64,000 nucleotides of DNA. It comes from Amycolatopsis granulosa. GTDB lineage: Bacteria; Actinomycetota; Actinomycetes; Mycobacteriales; Pseudonocardiaceae. The position numbers and the translations under genes are program-made. The notes beneath the pieces were generated by a model. That model ran no database searches. It was not told the origin of the DNA and saw only the letters and a program-made list of their open reading frames with translations. Where the stretch lies: assembly GCF_011758745.1 (NCBI RefSeq), contig NZ_JAANOV010000001.1, positions 1,984,001-2,048,000 on the forward strand, in the 5' to 3' direction. This document shows, in pieces, positions 26,840-39,119 of the stretch. Each line of letters opens with the position of its first letter. Within the stretch, counting starts at the first letter, position 1.

Positions 26840-28885
26840 GTGGCCGTCCGAACTGCGTTCCCCGGTGTCAACGAGCTCCTCTCGACCGCTGTCGAGGCGC
26901 TCGGCGGTGCGGAGCGCGCCGGCCAGGTCACCATGGCCGAGGCGGTCGGGCGGGCGATCCGCACCGGTGAGCACCTGGCCGTGCAGGCGGGCACCGGCAC
27001 CGGGAAGTCGCTGGCGTACCTGGTGCCGGCCATCCGGCACGCGGTCGAGAAGGACACCACCGTGGTCGTGTCGACGGCCACGATCGCGCTACAGCGGCAG
27101 CTCGTGGACCGCGACCTGCCCCGGCTGGCGAAGGCGCTGAAGAAGCCGCTGGGCCGTACGCCGACGTTCGCGATCCTCAAGGGCCGCCGCAACTACCTGT
27201 GCCTGCACCGGCTGGATTCGGGCGCACCGGAGGAGCCCGAGGACCCGGCGCTGTTCGACCCGTTCGCCGTGTCGCGGCTGGGCAAGGAGGTCACGCGGCT
27301 GCGGGAGTGGGCGTCCGACACCGAGACCGGCGACCGGGACGAGCTGGTGCCCGGGGTGTCCGAGCAGGCGTGGCGGCAGGTCTCGGTCACCGCGAAGGAG
27401 TGCCTGGGCGTGGCGCGCTGTCCGATCGGGCAGGACTGCTTCGCCGAGCGGGCGCGCGGTGAGGCGGGCAGGGCCGACGTGGTGGTCACCAACCACGCCC
27501 TGCTGGCGATCGACGCGTTGCAGGGCTACCAGGTGCTGCCGGAGCACGACCTGGTGATCATCGACGAGGCGCACGAGCTGGTCGACCGGGTGACGTCCGT
27601 GGCGACCGGCGAGCTGACGTCGTCGGCGGTCGCGGTCGCGGTGCGGCGCTGCGGGAAGCTGATCGACGCGGGCACGGCCGACCGGTTGCAGGAGGCGAGC
27701 GAGGGCCTGGCGCTGATCCTGGAGGATCTGCCGGCCGGGCGGATGGACACCCTGCCGAAGGCGCTGGGCGGAGCGGTCGCCGCGGTGCGGGACGGGGCGC
27801 ACGCCTGCCTGTCCGCGCTCGGGTCGGACCGCAAGGAGGACGTGGAGGAGGCCACCGCCCGCAAGCTCGCGCGGTCGCAGCTGGAGGAGGTGCACGACAC
27901 CGCGGTGCGGCTGCTCGACGCGTTCGGCGAGGACGCGGCGCACCAGCGGGACGTGGTGTGGTTGTCCAACGACAAGTTCTCGTTCGGCAACCGGCCACCG
28001 ACGCTGCACGTGGCGCCGCTGTCGGTGGCCGGGCTGCTGCGGGAGCGGGTGTTCGCGCAGAGGACCACGGTGCTGACGTCGGCGACACTGGCGCTGGGCG
28101 GTGCGTTCGACACGCTGGCGCGGCAGTGGGGGCTGCCGCCGTCGCAGGCACGGGTGGTCAAGGCCGAGGGCACCGCGTCCGACAAGGCCCCGCCGGCGGA
28201 CGACGACGAGCTGAAGTGGTCCGGATTGGACGTCGGGTCGCCGTTCGACCACCGGCGCAACGGGATCCTGTACGTGGCCAAGCACCTGCCGCCGCCGGGG
28301 CGGGACGGCCTGGGCGAGAAGACGCTGGACGAGATCGCCGCGCTGATCGAGGCCGCCGGCGGCCGCACCCTGGGGCTGTTCTCGTCGATGCGGGCGGCGA
28401 AACAGGCGACCGAGGAGTTGCGGGACCGGATCGGGTTCCCGATCCTGTGCCAGGGCGAGGACGCGACGTCGCTGCTGGTGACGAAGTTCGCCGAGGACCC
28501 GCGGACCTGCCTGTTCGGCACGCTGTCGCTGTGGCAGGGCGTGGACGTGCCCGGGCCGTCGCTGCAGCTGGTGATCGTGGACCGCATCCCGTTCCCGCGC
28601 CCGGACGATCCGGTGTCCTCCGCGCGCCAGCGCGCGGTCGAAGCCCGCGGCGGCAACGGTTTCCTGCAGGTGGCGGCCACCCACGCGGCGCTGCTGCTGG
28701 CGCAGGGCACCGGGCGGCTGCACCGGTCGGTCGGCGACCGGGGTGTGGTGGCGGTGCTGGACTCCCGCCTGGCGACGGCGCGCTACGGCGGCTTCCTGCG
28801 CTCCTCGCTACCGCCCCTGTGGCCCACCTACGACCCGGAGGTGGCCAGAGCAGCGCTCCAGCGCCTCGACGCGGCCGCCGGCTGA
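26840..28885 (+). CDS. dinG: DinG-type ATP-dependent DNA helicase
   Basis: An iron-sulfur superfamily 2 helicase of the DinG/XPD type, 681 residues, which resolves R-loops and forked DNA. Walker A GTGTGKS is at residues 51-57, and the DEAH box at 242-245 in VIIDEAHEL. Four cysteines in the right places (Cys121, Cys188, Cys194, Cys200) make a 4Fe-4S cluster. Later motifs include TSATLALGG, LGLFSSMRAAKQATE, GTLSLWQGVDVPG and QGTGRLHRS. The frame continues upstream to 25802, but homologues start at this point and a -10 element lies six bases before the GTG. Equivalent to Rv1329c, with pncB nearby in both genomes. Confidence 0.95.
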   Translation: MAVRTAFPGVNELLSTAVEALGGAERAGQVTMAEAVGRAIRTGEHLAVQAGTGTGKSLAYLVPAIRHAVEKDTTVVVSTATIALQRQLVDRDLPRLAKALKKPLGRTPTFAILKGRRNYLCLHRLDSGAPEEPEDPALFDPFAVSRLGKEVTRLREWASDTETGDRDELVPGVSEQAWRQVSVTAKECLGVARCPIGQDCFAERARGEAGRADVVVTNHALLAIDALQGYQVLPEHDLVIIDEAHELVDRVTSVATGELTSSAVAVAVRRCGKLIDAGTADRLQEASEGLALILEDLPAGRMDTLPKALGGAVAAVRDGAHACLSALGSDRKEDVEEATARKLARSQLEEVHDTAVRLLDAFGEDAAHQRDVVWLSNDKFSFGNRPPTLHVAPLSVAGLLRERVFAQRTTVLTSATLALGGAFDTLARQWGLPPSQARVVKAEGTASDKAPPADDDELKWSGLDVGSPFDHRRNGILYVAKHLPPPGRDGLGEKTLDEIAALIEAAGGRTLGLFSSMRAAKQATEELRDRIGFPILCQGEDATSLLVTKFAEDPRTCLFGTLSLWQGVDVPGPSLQLVIVDRIPFPRPDDPVSSARQRAVEARGGNGFLQVAATHAALLLAQGTGRLHRSVGDRGVVAVLDSRLATARYGGFLRSSLPPLWPTYDPEVARAALQRLDAAAG

Positions 28886-28958
28886 TCCCCGCCCGAGCGT
28901 GCCCGTGCCCCGCTTCGGACAGAGTGCGAGCACGCCGGCCGTGCAAGCGCTCGCCGGT

Positions 28959-29354
28959 CTAGCCGGCGAACTCCTCGGTCACCGGAATGCCCTTCTTGAG
29001 GGTCCGGGACACCGTGCACAACCGCTCGATCGCCCGGTCGACCGACGTCACCAGCTTCTCGCGCTCCTCGGCGCCGAGGGCGGACAGGTCGACGTCGAAG
29101 AGCACGTGCACCGCATCGAGCTCGGAGGCACCCTCCCGGCGGTCGGCGCTCACCGCCACCCGCAACGGCGCGTCGGTCCGGCGGGTGATCAGCTCCTCGG
29201 CCGTCACCGCCGCGCATCCGGCCGTGGCGATCTGCAGCAGCTCGGCCGGGGAGAACGCCCCCGCCGCACCCTTGCGACCGATCCGCACCGTCGCGCCACG
29301 CTCATTGCGTCCCACGAACTCGTGCTCGCCTTCGCGGCGGACGTCCAGGTTCAC
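28959..29354 (-). CDS. OsmC family peroxiredoxin
   Basis: A 131-residue OsmC/Ohr-fold thiol protein that reduces organic hydroperoxides. The peroxidatic Cys47 lies in LLQIATAGCAAVTAEEL and the second Cys113 in ERLCTVSRTLKKG, the two conserved cysteines of the family. The FSPAELL segment before Cys47 is also typical. The GTG at 29354 is preceded by GAGGAG with five bases spacing; the frame itself is open to 29468. It lies 19 bases downstream of the PTH2-like gene on the same strand and is convergent to dinG. Confidence 0.88.
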   Translation of the reverse strand: MNLDVRREGEHEFVGRNERGATVRIGRKGAAGAFSPAELLQIATAGCAAVTAEELITRRTDAPLRVAVSADRREGASELDAVHVLFDVDLSALGAEEREKLVTSVDRAIERLCTVSRTLKKGIPVTEEFAG

Positions 29355-29373
29355 CAGCACTCCTCGATCGGGG

Positions 29374-33159
<3,786 letters not shown>

Positions 33160-33269
33160 TCCTGCCTCCAAGTTCTGCTTCGGTGTGTCAGCGGCCGCGG
33201 CGGGGCGACCAGTCCGGATGGTATCCCTCGGCTCCGACACTGTTGCGCACCGGCTGGGAAGATCACGCC

Positions 33270-34103
33270 ATGGGAGACCCGTTCGTCACCGCGGCGGTGG
33301 CCGCGGCGGTCGAGGTCGGGAACCGGTTCCACCTGCCGACCGAATTCCCGGAAGTGCTGGCCACGCGATCGAACGTGCTGGTGAGACTGGGTGCGATCGT
33401 GGCCAGGGTACCGGCGACGACGCTGGTCGCGAGGCCGGAGGTGCACCGGTCACTGGCCCGCGAAGTGGCACTCTCGTCGTTTCTCGAGACGCGGGACGCT
33501 CCGGTCGTACCGCCCTTCGAAAGCCCGGGGCCACACGTCGCGGGGGGCCTCCCCGTCACACTGTGGCGTTTCACACGTCACGATCCGGATCACGTCTTCG
33601 CCCCCGCCGTGGTGGCCTGGTCGCTCGCCGAGCTGCACGCGGCGCTGCGGGAGTTCCCGGACGAGCTGGCGGCGCCCGGCCCCCTCGCCGAAGTCCGGTG
33701 CTGGGTCGAGCGGCTCGCCCTGCCCGCGGAGCTGGCGGACGAGGTGGCGGCGATCGCGGCGGCCCTGCCGGCCGCTTCCGGCCGGCCCCTGCACGGCGAC
33801 GCGCATCCCGGCAACGTGCTGGCGACCGCGAGCGGGCCGCGGTGGATCGACTTCGAGGACGCGTGGGCGGGGCCGGTGGCCTGGGACCTGGCCTGCCTGG
33901 CGGCCTCACCCCGGCCGGACGGCCGGGCCGCGGCGGCCGCCTACCCGCACGGCCCCGATCCGGACGAGCTGGCGCCGTGGGTGCGCCTGCGCGAGCTGTT
34001 CGCAGTGTGCTGGCGGTTCGTGGTCGCGCGCCGGTTCCCCGACCGGCTCCCGGACGCGCACGCCGGGCTGCGGCGGTTCCTGGCCGCTCGCGGCCCCCGC
34101 TAG
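33270..34103 (+). CDS. APH/choline kinase family phosphotransferase
   Basis: A 277-residue small-molecule kinase-like protein. The catalytic loop [10 protein letters not shown] begins at His175 and the metal-binding DFED at Asp194 within [21 protein letters not shown], the two marks of the aminoglycoside phosphotransferase fold. The N-terminal lobe ([20 protein letters not shown]) replaces the usual nucleotide loop. Many such proteins in actinomycetes are not resistance enzymes, and no substrate can be named. The ATG at 33270 follows GAAGAT by six bases, a possible -10 element. It is divergent from ctaD and convergent with the hydrolase gene. Confidence 0.85.
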   Translation: MGDPFVTAAVAAAVEVGNRFHLPTEFPEVLATRSNVLVRLGAIVARVPATTLVARPEVHRSLAREVALSSFLETRDAPVVPPFESPGPHVAGGLPVTLWRFTRHDPDHVFAPAVVAWSLAELHAALREFPDELAAPGPLAEVRCWVERLALPAELADEVAAIAAALPAASGRPLHGDAHPGNVLATASGPRWIDFEDAWAGPVAWDLACLAASPRPDGRAAAAAYPHGPDPDELAPWVRLRELFAVCWRFVVARRFPDRLPDAHAGLRRFLAARGPR

Positions 34104-34120
34104 CCCCGGCGACGGCGACC

Positions 34121-34137
34121 GCGGGATCCGGTCCCGC
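34121..34137. terminator. Short hairpin between convergent genes
   Basis: GCGGGA at 34121-34126 and TCCCGC at 34132-34137 form a 6-bp stem with a 5-base loop, between the stops of the APH-like gene and the alpha/beta hydrolase gene. It is modest but well placed. Confidence 0.4.
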
Positions 34138-34141
34138 ACGG

Positions 34142-34894
34142 CTAGGCGAAAGGCCACCACCCGAGGATCGCCTCGGTGATCATCGCCGGCGCCTCGACCG
34201 GCGTGAGGTGCGCGGCCTGCGGCACCACCACCAGCTCGCCGCGGGGCAGCGACTCGGCCATCGCCCGGGCGGCGCCGGGCGGCGTGAGGGTGTCCTGCTC
34301 ACCCACGACGACCAGCGCGGGAACTTCGGTCGCGGCCAGCAGGTCCGTCGAATCGGGACGGTCGGCCATCGCCAGGGCGGCCCACGCCACACCCGCCCCC
34401 AGCTGGCTGTCGATCAGCTCACGCACCGCCTCCACCACCTCCGGCCGCGTCTGGCGGGTCTCGGCGCTGAGCAGGTTCGGCACCATCGACTCGGCGAGCC
34501 AGCCGGAGACACCCGCGGACTCGGCGCGCCCGGCCAGCTCGCGGCGCGCCTGGGCCGCCTCCGGGGTGTCGGCGGTGGCCTTGGTGTCGATGAGGACCAG
34601 CCCGGCGACCCGCTCGGGGGCGGCGCGCAACACGGCCATCGTGACGTAGCCGCCCATCGAGCAGCCGCCGAGCACGACCTGGTCGAGGCCGAGCTTGTCC
34701 AGCAGCGCGAGCACGTCCCGCGCGGCGTCGTCGAGGCTCGGGGCGCGGCCGGTCTCGGGTAGCGGTGTCCGGCCGAGGCCGCGCTGGTCGGGCGTGATCA
34801 GGCGGTGGCGCATGGTGAGACCGTCGCGCAGCGGCCGCCACATGCGGGCGTCCACCGGGAACGCGTGGAGGAGAACCAGGGGAAGATCAGCCAT
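34142..34894 (-). CDS. Alpha/beta fold hydrolase
   Basis: A 250-residue serine hydrolase. The oxyanion segment LVLLHAFPVDARMW, the nucleophile elbow GGCSMGGYVT with Ser79, the acid in VVVGEQDTLTPPGAA and the C-terminal His in PQAAHLTPVEAP form a full catalytic set. The sequence resembles enol-lactonase and haloperoxidase-type hydrolases, and no specific substrate can be given. The start ATG at 34894 has CACAAT seven bases upstream on its strand. The frame extends to 35092, but that part lies antisense to the GNAT gene. Confidence 0.88.
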   Translation of the reverse strand: MADLPLVLLHAFPVDARMWRPLRDGLTMRHRLITPDQRGLGRTPLPETGRAPSLDDAARDVLALLDKLGLDQVVLGGCSMGGYVTMAVLRAAPERVAGLVLIDTKATADTPEAAQARRELAGRAESAGVSGWLAESMVPNLLSAETRQTRPEVVEAVRELIDSQLGAGVAWAALAMADRPDSTDLLAATEVPALVVVGEQDTLTPPGAARAMAESLPRGELVVVPQAAHLTPVEAPAMITEAILGWWPFA

Positions 34895-34922
34895 GACGGC
34901 GATTGTGCTGGACGAACGTGGG

Positions 34923-34928
34923 TACCGT
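34923..34928 (+). promoter_or_regulatory. -10 element TACCGT of the GNAT gene
   Basis: TACCGT ends six bases before the GTG at 34935. It supports that codon over the ATG at 34893, which would make the divergent genes overlap. Confidence 0.5.
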
Positions 34929-34934
34929 CGCGTC

Positions 34935-35465
34935 GTGAGCGTCGAGTGGCGGGACATCCGCACGCAGCGGCTGCTGCTGCGGCCGCTGCGCCCGGACGAC
35001 CGGGACGACGTGGTCGCGATCCAGACCGACCCGCGCACCAACCGCCACGACCCGGCCCCGCCCACCCCCGCGAAGGCCGAGGTCAAGCTCACCGCCTGGC
35101 TGGAGCACTGGACGGCGCACGGCTTCGGCTACCTCGCGGTGGTGCCGCTCGACTCCGGCGAGGTCGTCGGTGTCGGCGGCCTGCAGCACGTGGAGTTCGG
35201 CGGCACGCCGCTGCTGAACCTCTACTACCGCCTGCGGCCCGCGGTCTGGGGCCGCGGTTACGCGACGGAGATGGCCTCGGCCGTCGTCGAGTGGGCCGAG
35301 CGGGAGCTGCCGGACTTCCCGGTGCAGATCAGCGTGAACATCACGAACGAAGCGTCGCTGCGCGTCGCGGAACGGCTCGGGTTCACCGCCTGCGCCGAGG
35401 GCTTCTACGACGGCGCCCTCTCCCGGCACTTCCGCAGACCGCGCCGACCGGGCCGACCGGGCTGA
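34935..35465 (+). CDS. GNAT family N-acetyltransferase (RimJ/RimL type)
   Basis: A 176-residue acetyl-CoA-dependent N-acetyltransferase of the Acetyltransf_3 group. The start VEWRDIRTQRLLLRPLRPDDRDDV, the central GVGGLQHVEFGGTPLLNLYYRLRP, the acetyl-CoA motif in AVWGRGYATEMASAVVEWA and the late NEASLRVAERLGF are characteristic. Target amine unknown. The last coding bases lie in a 9-base tandem repeat that also supplies the stop codon, so the C-terminal tail (RPRRPGRPG) may vary between strains. Start choice rests on the -10 element. Confidence 0.88.
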   Translation: MSVEWRDIRTQRLLLRPLRPDDRDDVVAIQTDPRTNRHDPAPPTPAKAEVKLTAWLEHWTAHGFGYLAVVPLDSGEVVGVGGLQHVEFGGTPLLNLYYRLRPAVWGRGYATEMASAVVEWAERELPDFPVQISVNITNEASLRVAERLGFTACAEGFYDGALSRHFRRPRRPGRPG

Positions 35466-35490
35466 CCGGGCTGACCGGGCTGACCGGGCG
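35446..35490 (+). repeat. Five tandem 9-base units GACCGGGCN at the end of the GNAT gene
   Basis: Units begin at 35446, 35455, 35464, 35473 and 35482. The last base is C, T, T, T, G in turn. The three units with T place TGA in the same frame each time (35463, 35472, 35481), so the first is the stop of the GNAT gene and the others are backups. A 9-base slip would keep the reading frame. Confidence 0.85.
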
Positions 35491-35493
35491 GTC

Positions 35494-35793
35494 CTAGAAC
35501 CGCTTCCGGGTGGGGCCGCGGCGGCTGCGGGCCTGCCAGCAGGCGCGGTGCCAGTGGCGGCGGTCGGCGACGGAGCCGAGTTCGTCGGCGGGCCAGGCGA
35601 CCACGTGCGGCACGCCGGGCTGGATCTCGTGGTCGCAGCCGGGGCAGCGGTACACCTTGGTCGCCTGGCTGCCCGGCACGCTGCGCACCAGCCAGTCGCC
35701 GTCCGGGCCGGACTCCGCACGCGCCCAGCCGGAAGCCGCCCCGGCGCGGTCGGCGTCGGGGCGGCCGCGGTGTGGTCGGTGGCGGCGCGGCAC
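35494..35793 (-). CDS. Small protein with a Cys/His zinc-ribbon-like motif
   Basis: A 99-residue protein of unknown function conserved in actinomycetes, as far as I recognise it. A basic, Arg-rich N-terminus is followed by VYRCPGCDHEIQPGVPHVVAW with Cys50 and Cys53, and by RRHWHRACW with His80, His82 and Cys85, enough for one zinc site of HNH or ribbon type. The C-terminus is basic again. GTG at 35793 is the first usable start. It converges on the GNAT gene and ends just beyond its tandem repeat. Possible nucleic-acid binding is inferred from charge only. Confidence 0.65.
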   Translation of the reverse strand: MPRRHRPHRGRPDADRAGAASGWARAESGPDGDWLVRSVPGSQATKVYRCPGCDHEIQPGVPHVVAWPADELGSVADRRHWHRACWQARSRRGPTRKRF

Positions 35794-35809
35794 CCGGCCA
35801 CGGTATCGC

Positions 35810-37231
35810 CTACGCGGCGCGCTCCGCCCCGCGGCGGAAGGTGAGTGCCACCACGAAGGTGAGGCACGCGATGACGACCGACCCGGTGAACGCGGCCGTC
35901 ATCCCGGTGACCATCACCTCGTGCGGGCCGCCGGTCGCGGCGCGGGTGGCGGTGCCGAAGATCGTGACCAGGATGGCCAGGCCGAGCGTGCCACCGGTCT
36001 GCTGCAGTGTCTGCATCACGCCGCCGGCGGCCCCCGCGTCCGGCCCCGGCACGTTGCTCATGATGATCATGCTGAGCGGCGAGAACGCGAGGCCCATGCC
36101 GAGGCCCATGAGGATCATGGGGCCGAGCACGCCGCTGGTGTAGGTCGAGCCGGCCGCCAGCCGCGTCGCCCACACCAGCCCGGCGATCATCGACAGGGTG
36201 CCCGCGATCGCGATCGGCTTGGGCCCGAACCGGGGCAGCAACCGCGGGATGATCCGGCTCAGCGCGAAGACCAGCGCGGCCATCGGCAGGAACGCGAATC
36301 CCGTGCCCAGCGCGCTCATCCCCCGCACGTCCTGCAGGTACTGCGTGAGGAAGAAGAACATCGACATGCCGATCATCGGCGCGAAGAAGAAGTTGGCGTA
36401 GGCGGCGGCGCGGTTGCGGTCGCCGAACAGGCGCAGCGGCAGCAACGGCTGCGCGCTCCGCGACTCGATGGCGAGGAACGCCCCGATCAGCACCGCACCG
36501 GCGACGAGCGCGGCCAGCGTGAGCCCGTTCGTCCAGCCCGCTTCGGCGGCCCGGATGAACCCGTAGACCAGCGCCGCGACCCCGACCGTCCCGGTCACGG
36601 CTCCGGGCAGGTCGAGCCGGGCCGGGTGCCGCTCCGGCTCCACCACGAACCGGGCGGCCAGCGCGGCCACCACGAGCCCGAACGGCACGTTGATGAACAG
36701 CACGGCGCGCCAGGACAGCCATTCGGTGAGCAGCCCGCCGAGGATCAGGCCGACCGCGAACCCGGCGCTGGACATGCCGGAGAACAGGGCCAGCGCACGC
36801 AGCCGGGCCCGGGGTTCGGTGATGGTCGTGGTGAGCAGGGCGAGGGTGCTCGGCCCCGCGGCGGCGGCGCCGAGGCCCTGCGCGATCCGGGCGGCGATCA
36901 GCAGGGCCGCGGATCCGGCCAGCCCGCCGACGAACGAGGCGACGGTGAACAGCAGCACACCGCCGATGAACATCCGCTTGCGGCCGAACAGGTCGCCGGC
37001 GCGCCCGCCGAGCAGCAGCAGGCCGCCGAAAACGAGGGTGTAGCTCGACATGACCCAGCTCAGGGACGCCGGCGTGAACCCCAGATCGGCCTGGATGCGG
37101 GGCAGCGCGACGTTCATGACGGTGACGTCGAGGACGAGCATGAGCTGGCAGGTGAGCAGGATGGCCAGCGCCACGCCGGTGCGTGGCCGCGCGGTGGTCG
37201 CGGCCACGGCCGTGCCGGACGTGGGCAGCAT
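35810..37231 (-). CDS. DHA2 family (EmrB/QacA) MFS exporter
   Basis: A 14-helix drug:H+ antiporter, 473 residues. The family motif C region and first helix LMLVLDVTVMNVALPRIQADL, the loop LLLLGGRAGDLFGRKRMFIGG, ARIAQGLGAAAAGPSTLALL and SSAGFAVGLILGGLLTEWLSWRAVLFINVPFG are all typical of DHA2. It is divergent from a TetR gene with operators between them, which indicates ligand-induced efflux. I use the ATG at 37231; a TTG at 37243 has a better-placed GGAG and could be the true start, adding four residues. The exported compound is unknown. Confidence 0.92.
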   Translation of the reverse strand: MLPTSGTAVAATTARPRTGVALAILLTCQLMLVLDVTVMNVALPRIQADLGFTPASLSWVMSSYTLVFGGLLLLGGRAGDLFGRKRMFIGGVLLFTVASFVGGLAGSAALLIAARIAQGLGAAAAGPSTLALLTTTITEPRARLRALALFSGMSSAGFAVGLILGGLLTEWLSWRAVLFINVPFGLVVAALAARFVVEPERHPARLDLPGAVTGTVGVAALVYGFIRAAEAGWTNGLTLAALVAGAVLIGAFLAIESRSAQPLLPLRLFGDRNRAAAYANFFFAPMIGMSMFFFLTQYLQDVRGMSALGTGFAFLPMAALVFALSRIIPRLLPRFGPKPIAIAGTLSMIAGLVWATRLAAGSTYTSGVLGPMILMGLGMGLAFSPLSMIIMSNVPGPDAGAAGGVMQTLQQTGGTLGLAILVTIFGTATRAATGGPHEVMVTGMTAAFTGSVVIACLTFVVALTFRRGAERAA

Positions 37232-37269
37232 TGTCTCGGGCAAGAAGGCTCCAGTGGACGAACGGAAAA

Positions 37270-37292
37270 CAAGCGGACAGTCTCTCCGCTTG
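37270..37292. promoter_or_regulatory. Operator 1, inverted repeat CAAGCGGA-N7-TCCGCTTG
   Basis: A perfect 8-bp inverted repeat with a 7-base centre, nine bases downstream of the exporter's -10 element and over its likely transcription start. It shares the GGA-N7-TCC core with the second site at 37338-37354. The divergent TetR protein is the likely binder. Confidence 0.65.
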
Positions 37293-37301
37293 ACTGGGGT
37301 T

Positions 37302-37331
37302 AGCATATGGAGAAGGTCTCCGGTTGCGCAA
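37302..37331 (-). promoter_or_regulatory. Promoter of the DHA2 exporter gene
   Basis: On the minus strand TTGCGC (37326-37331) and TATGCT (37302-37307) are spaced by 18 bases. The first operator begins nine bases downstream of the -10 element. Confidence 0.5.
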
Positions 37332-37337
37332 GAGTAT

Positions 37338-37354
37338 CCGGAGAATGTGTCCGG
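37338..37354. promoter_or_regulatory. Operator 2, inverted repeat CCGGA-N7-TCCGG
   Basis: A 5-bp inverted repeat with the same GGA-N7-TCC core and spacing as operator 1, located 17 bases before the TetR start codon. It could serve autoregulation of the TetR gene and block the exporter promoter from the other side. Confidence 0.5.
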
Positions 37355-37370
37355 TTCTGAGGTGAGGCGC

Positions 37371-37934
37371 ATGATGGCACCGCGGCCGATGCGCGCCGAT
37401 GCGCGGCGCAACTACGAGCGGCTCCTGGCGACCGCGCGCGAGGCGTTCCGCGAGCACGGCCCGGACGCGCCGCTGGACGACATCGCCCGCCGGGCCGGTG
37501 TCGGCGCCGGCACCCTCTACCGGCACTTCCCCAACCGCGAGGCGCTGATCGAAGCCGTCTACCGCGACGACATCGAACGGCTCTCCGCGGGCGCGCACCA
37601 ACTGCTGGCCGAGCACGAACCGGGCAAGGCGCTGGAGCTGTGGATGCGCGACCGGCTGGCGTTCATCCTGCAGAAGCGCGGGGTCGCACACACCCTCAAG
37701 GCGGCGATGGACCGGGATTCGGAGACGTTCGCATACTGCCGGTCGCTGATGAACGACGCCGCCGCGGAGATCCTGCGGCGCGCGCAGGAAGCCGGCGCCG
37801 TGCGGACGGACCTGAAGCCACGCGACCTGCTGATGCTCGGGCACGGGGTCTGCGTCGCCGCCGAGGATGACGAGGAGCTGGGCGACCGCCTGCTCACCGT
37901 GATGCTGGACGGCCTGAAGCCGCAGCCGGCCTGA
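37371..37934 (+). CDS. TetR family transcriptional regulator
   Basis: A 187-residue TetR repressor. The helix-turn-helix is in residues about 12-58: NYERLLATAREAFREHGPDAPLDDIARRAGVGAGTLYRHFPNREALIEAVY, a textbook TetR N-terminus. The C-terminal ligand domain has ELWMRDRLAFILQKRG and a SetR/SbtR-type helix pattern. ATG at 37371 has GAGG just upstream; another ATG follows directly. It is divergent from the DHA2 exporter, and two inverted repeats with a shared core lie between the genes, so it most likely represses both. It ends six bases from the convergent phosphodiesterase gene. Confidence 0.92.
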   Translation: MMAPRPMRADARRNYERLLATAREAFREHGPDAPLDDIARRAGVGAGTLYRHFPNREALIEAVYRDDIERLSAGAHQLLAEHEPGKALELWMRDRLAFILQKRGVAHTLKAAMDRDSETFAYCRSLMNDAAAEILRRAQEAGAVRTDLKPRDLLMLGHGVCVAAEDDEELGDRLLTVMLDGLKPQPA

Positions 37935-37940
37935 GCCGCC

Positions 37941-39062
37941 TCAGGCCCGCGCGATCGCCAGCGGGACCAGTTGTTCGGCCGGGGTCAGCGAACCGTGCTG
38001 CCCGATCAGCGCGGACTCCAGCGGCTCGGCGGTGCGGCGCACCATGCCGAACTGGTCCCGCGCCGCCGCGATGACATCACCGAACCGGGGGCGCACCCGG
38101 TCGCTCACCCGTGGCCCGAACCAGCCCGCCGCGATCGCCTCGGCGCGGGAGACCACCCAAGCCCGGCTGCCCAGCGTCTCCCGCCAGGCGGCCAGCACGT
38201 CCTCCGCCGCACCCGGCCGGGCGTAGACGTGCCGGATCCGGGGGTCCCCGCCCAGCTCGCGCACGCCCGCCGACAATGCGGGCGTGCGGTCGAGGTCGAC
38301 GACGTCGTCCAGGGCGACCATCCCGTGGTCGGCCACCACCGCGAGCACCCGGCCGGGCGGCAGGCCGTCCACCAGCGACTCCACCAGGCGGTCGACCTGC
38401 CGCAGCTGCATCAGCCAGGCCGGTGAGCCCGGCCCGTAGCGGTGGCCCAGCTCGTCGAGCTGACCGTGGTAGGCGTAGCAGAACCCGGCCGGTTCACGCA
38501 GGGCACGCAGGGTCTCCGCGGCGAGGTCGCCCATCGCGTACACCCCGCGGTAGTCCCCGCCGCGCTGGACCGCACGGGTGAGCGGCGACTTCGCGAACTT
38601 CGCCTCGGCGACCACCACCGCCCCGACACCGGCCGCCACCGCGCGCTCGAACGTCGTGGGCAGCGGCTGCACCTCCTCCGGCACCAGGTCCAGCTCGCCG
38701 CCGCCGGGATGACGCCGCCAGCGCAGGGCGTTGAGCACGCCGCATCCCGGGACCTCGAAGGTGTAACCCGCCATGCCGTGCTCGCCCGGCGCCAGGCCCG
38801 TGCCGATCGCGGCCAGCCCGGCGACCGTGGTCGACGGGCACCCGACCGTGAGGGTGGCCCGCGTCAGCTCGGCCAGCACCGGCGCGTGCGCGGCGTGGGT
38901 CCGCAGCAGTTCCGCGCCGAGGCCGTCGATGAGGAGCACGCACGCGCCGGCGGCCTCGGGCAGGGCGAGCGTGTTCGCGTACCCGGGGACGCCGAGAGTG
39001 GCGAGGACGGAGGGCACCACCTCGGCGAGGTGCCCCCGGCCGGACACGGTTGGCAGGTCCAC
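37941..39062 (-). CDS. Alkaline phosphatase superfamily phosphodiesterase/nucleotide pyrophosphatase
   Basis: A 373-residue cytoplasmic metal-dependent phosphodiesterase of the type I PDE/nucleotide pyrophosphatase group. Asp in CVLLIDGLGAELL and the Thr nucleophile in VGCPSTTVAGLAAIGTG make the first metal site; YHGQLDELGHRYG and VVADHGMVAL supply the other Asp and His ligands. No signal peptide or membrane segment is present. The GTG at 39062 has CAAGCT six bases upstream, which may be its -10 element. It is divergent from the fmdB-type gene. The natural substrate is unknown. Confidence 0.85.
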   Translation of the reverse strand: MDLPTVSGRGHLAEVVPSVLATLGVPGYANTLALPEAAGACVLLIDGLGAELLRTHAAHAPVLAELTRATLTVGCPSTTVAGLAAIGTGLAPGEHGMAGYTFEVPGCGVLNALRWRRHPGGGELDLVPEEVQPLPTTFERAVAAGVGAVVVAEAKFAKSPLTRAVQRGGDYRGVYAMGDLAAETLRALREPAGFCYAYHGQLDELGHRYGPGSPAWLMQLRQVDRLVESLVDGLPPGRVLAVVADHGMVALDDVVDLDRTPALSAGVRELGGDPRIRHVYARPGAAEDVLAAWRETLGSRAWVVSRAEAIAAGWFGPRVSDRVRPRFGDVIAAARDQFGMVRRTAEPLESALIGQHGSLTPAEQLVPLAIARA

Positions 39063-39107
39063 GGGGTCAGCTTGGCAGCAAGGTGGCTGCCCGCGCACGC
39101 TCTGCCG

Positions 39108-39113
39108 GATAAT
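39108..39113 (+). promoter_or_regulatory. -10 element GATAAT of the FmdB-type gene
   Basis: GATAAT ends six bases before the ATG at 39120, with no room for a ribosome-binding site in the transcript, giving a leaderless mRNA. Confidence 0.5.
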
Positions 39114-39119
39114 GACGGC

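Noticed and set aside
34887-37844. 985-codon open frame on the minus strand
   Set aside because: It lies antisense to the GNAT and TetR genes and in another frame of the DHA2 exporter gene; the exporter protein is in a different frame with clear helices.
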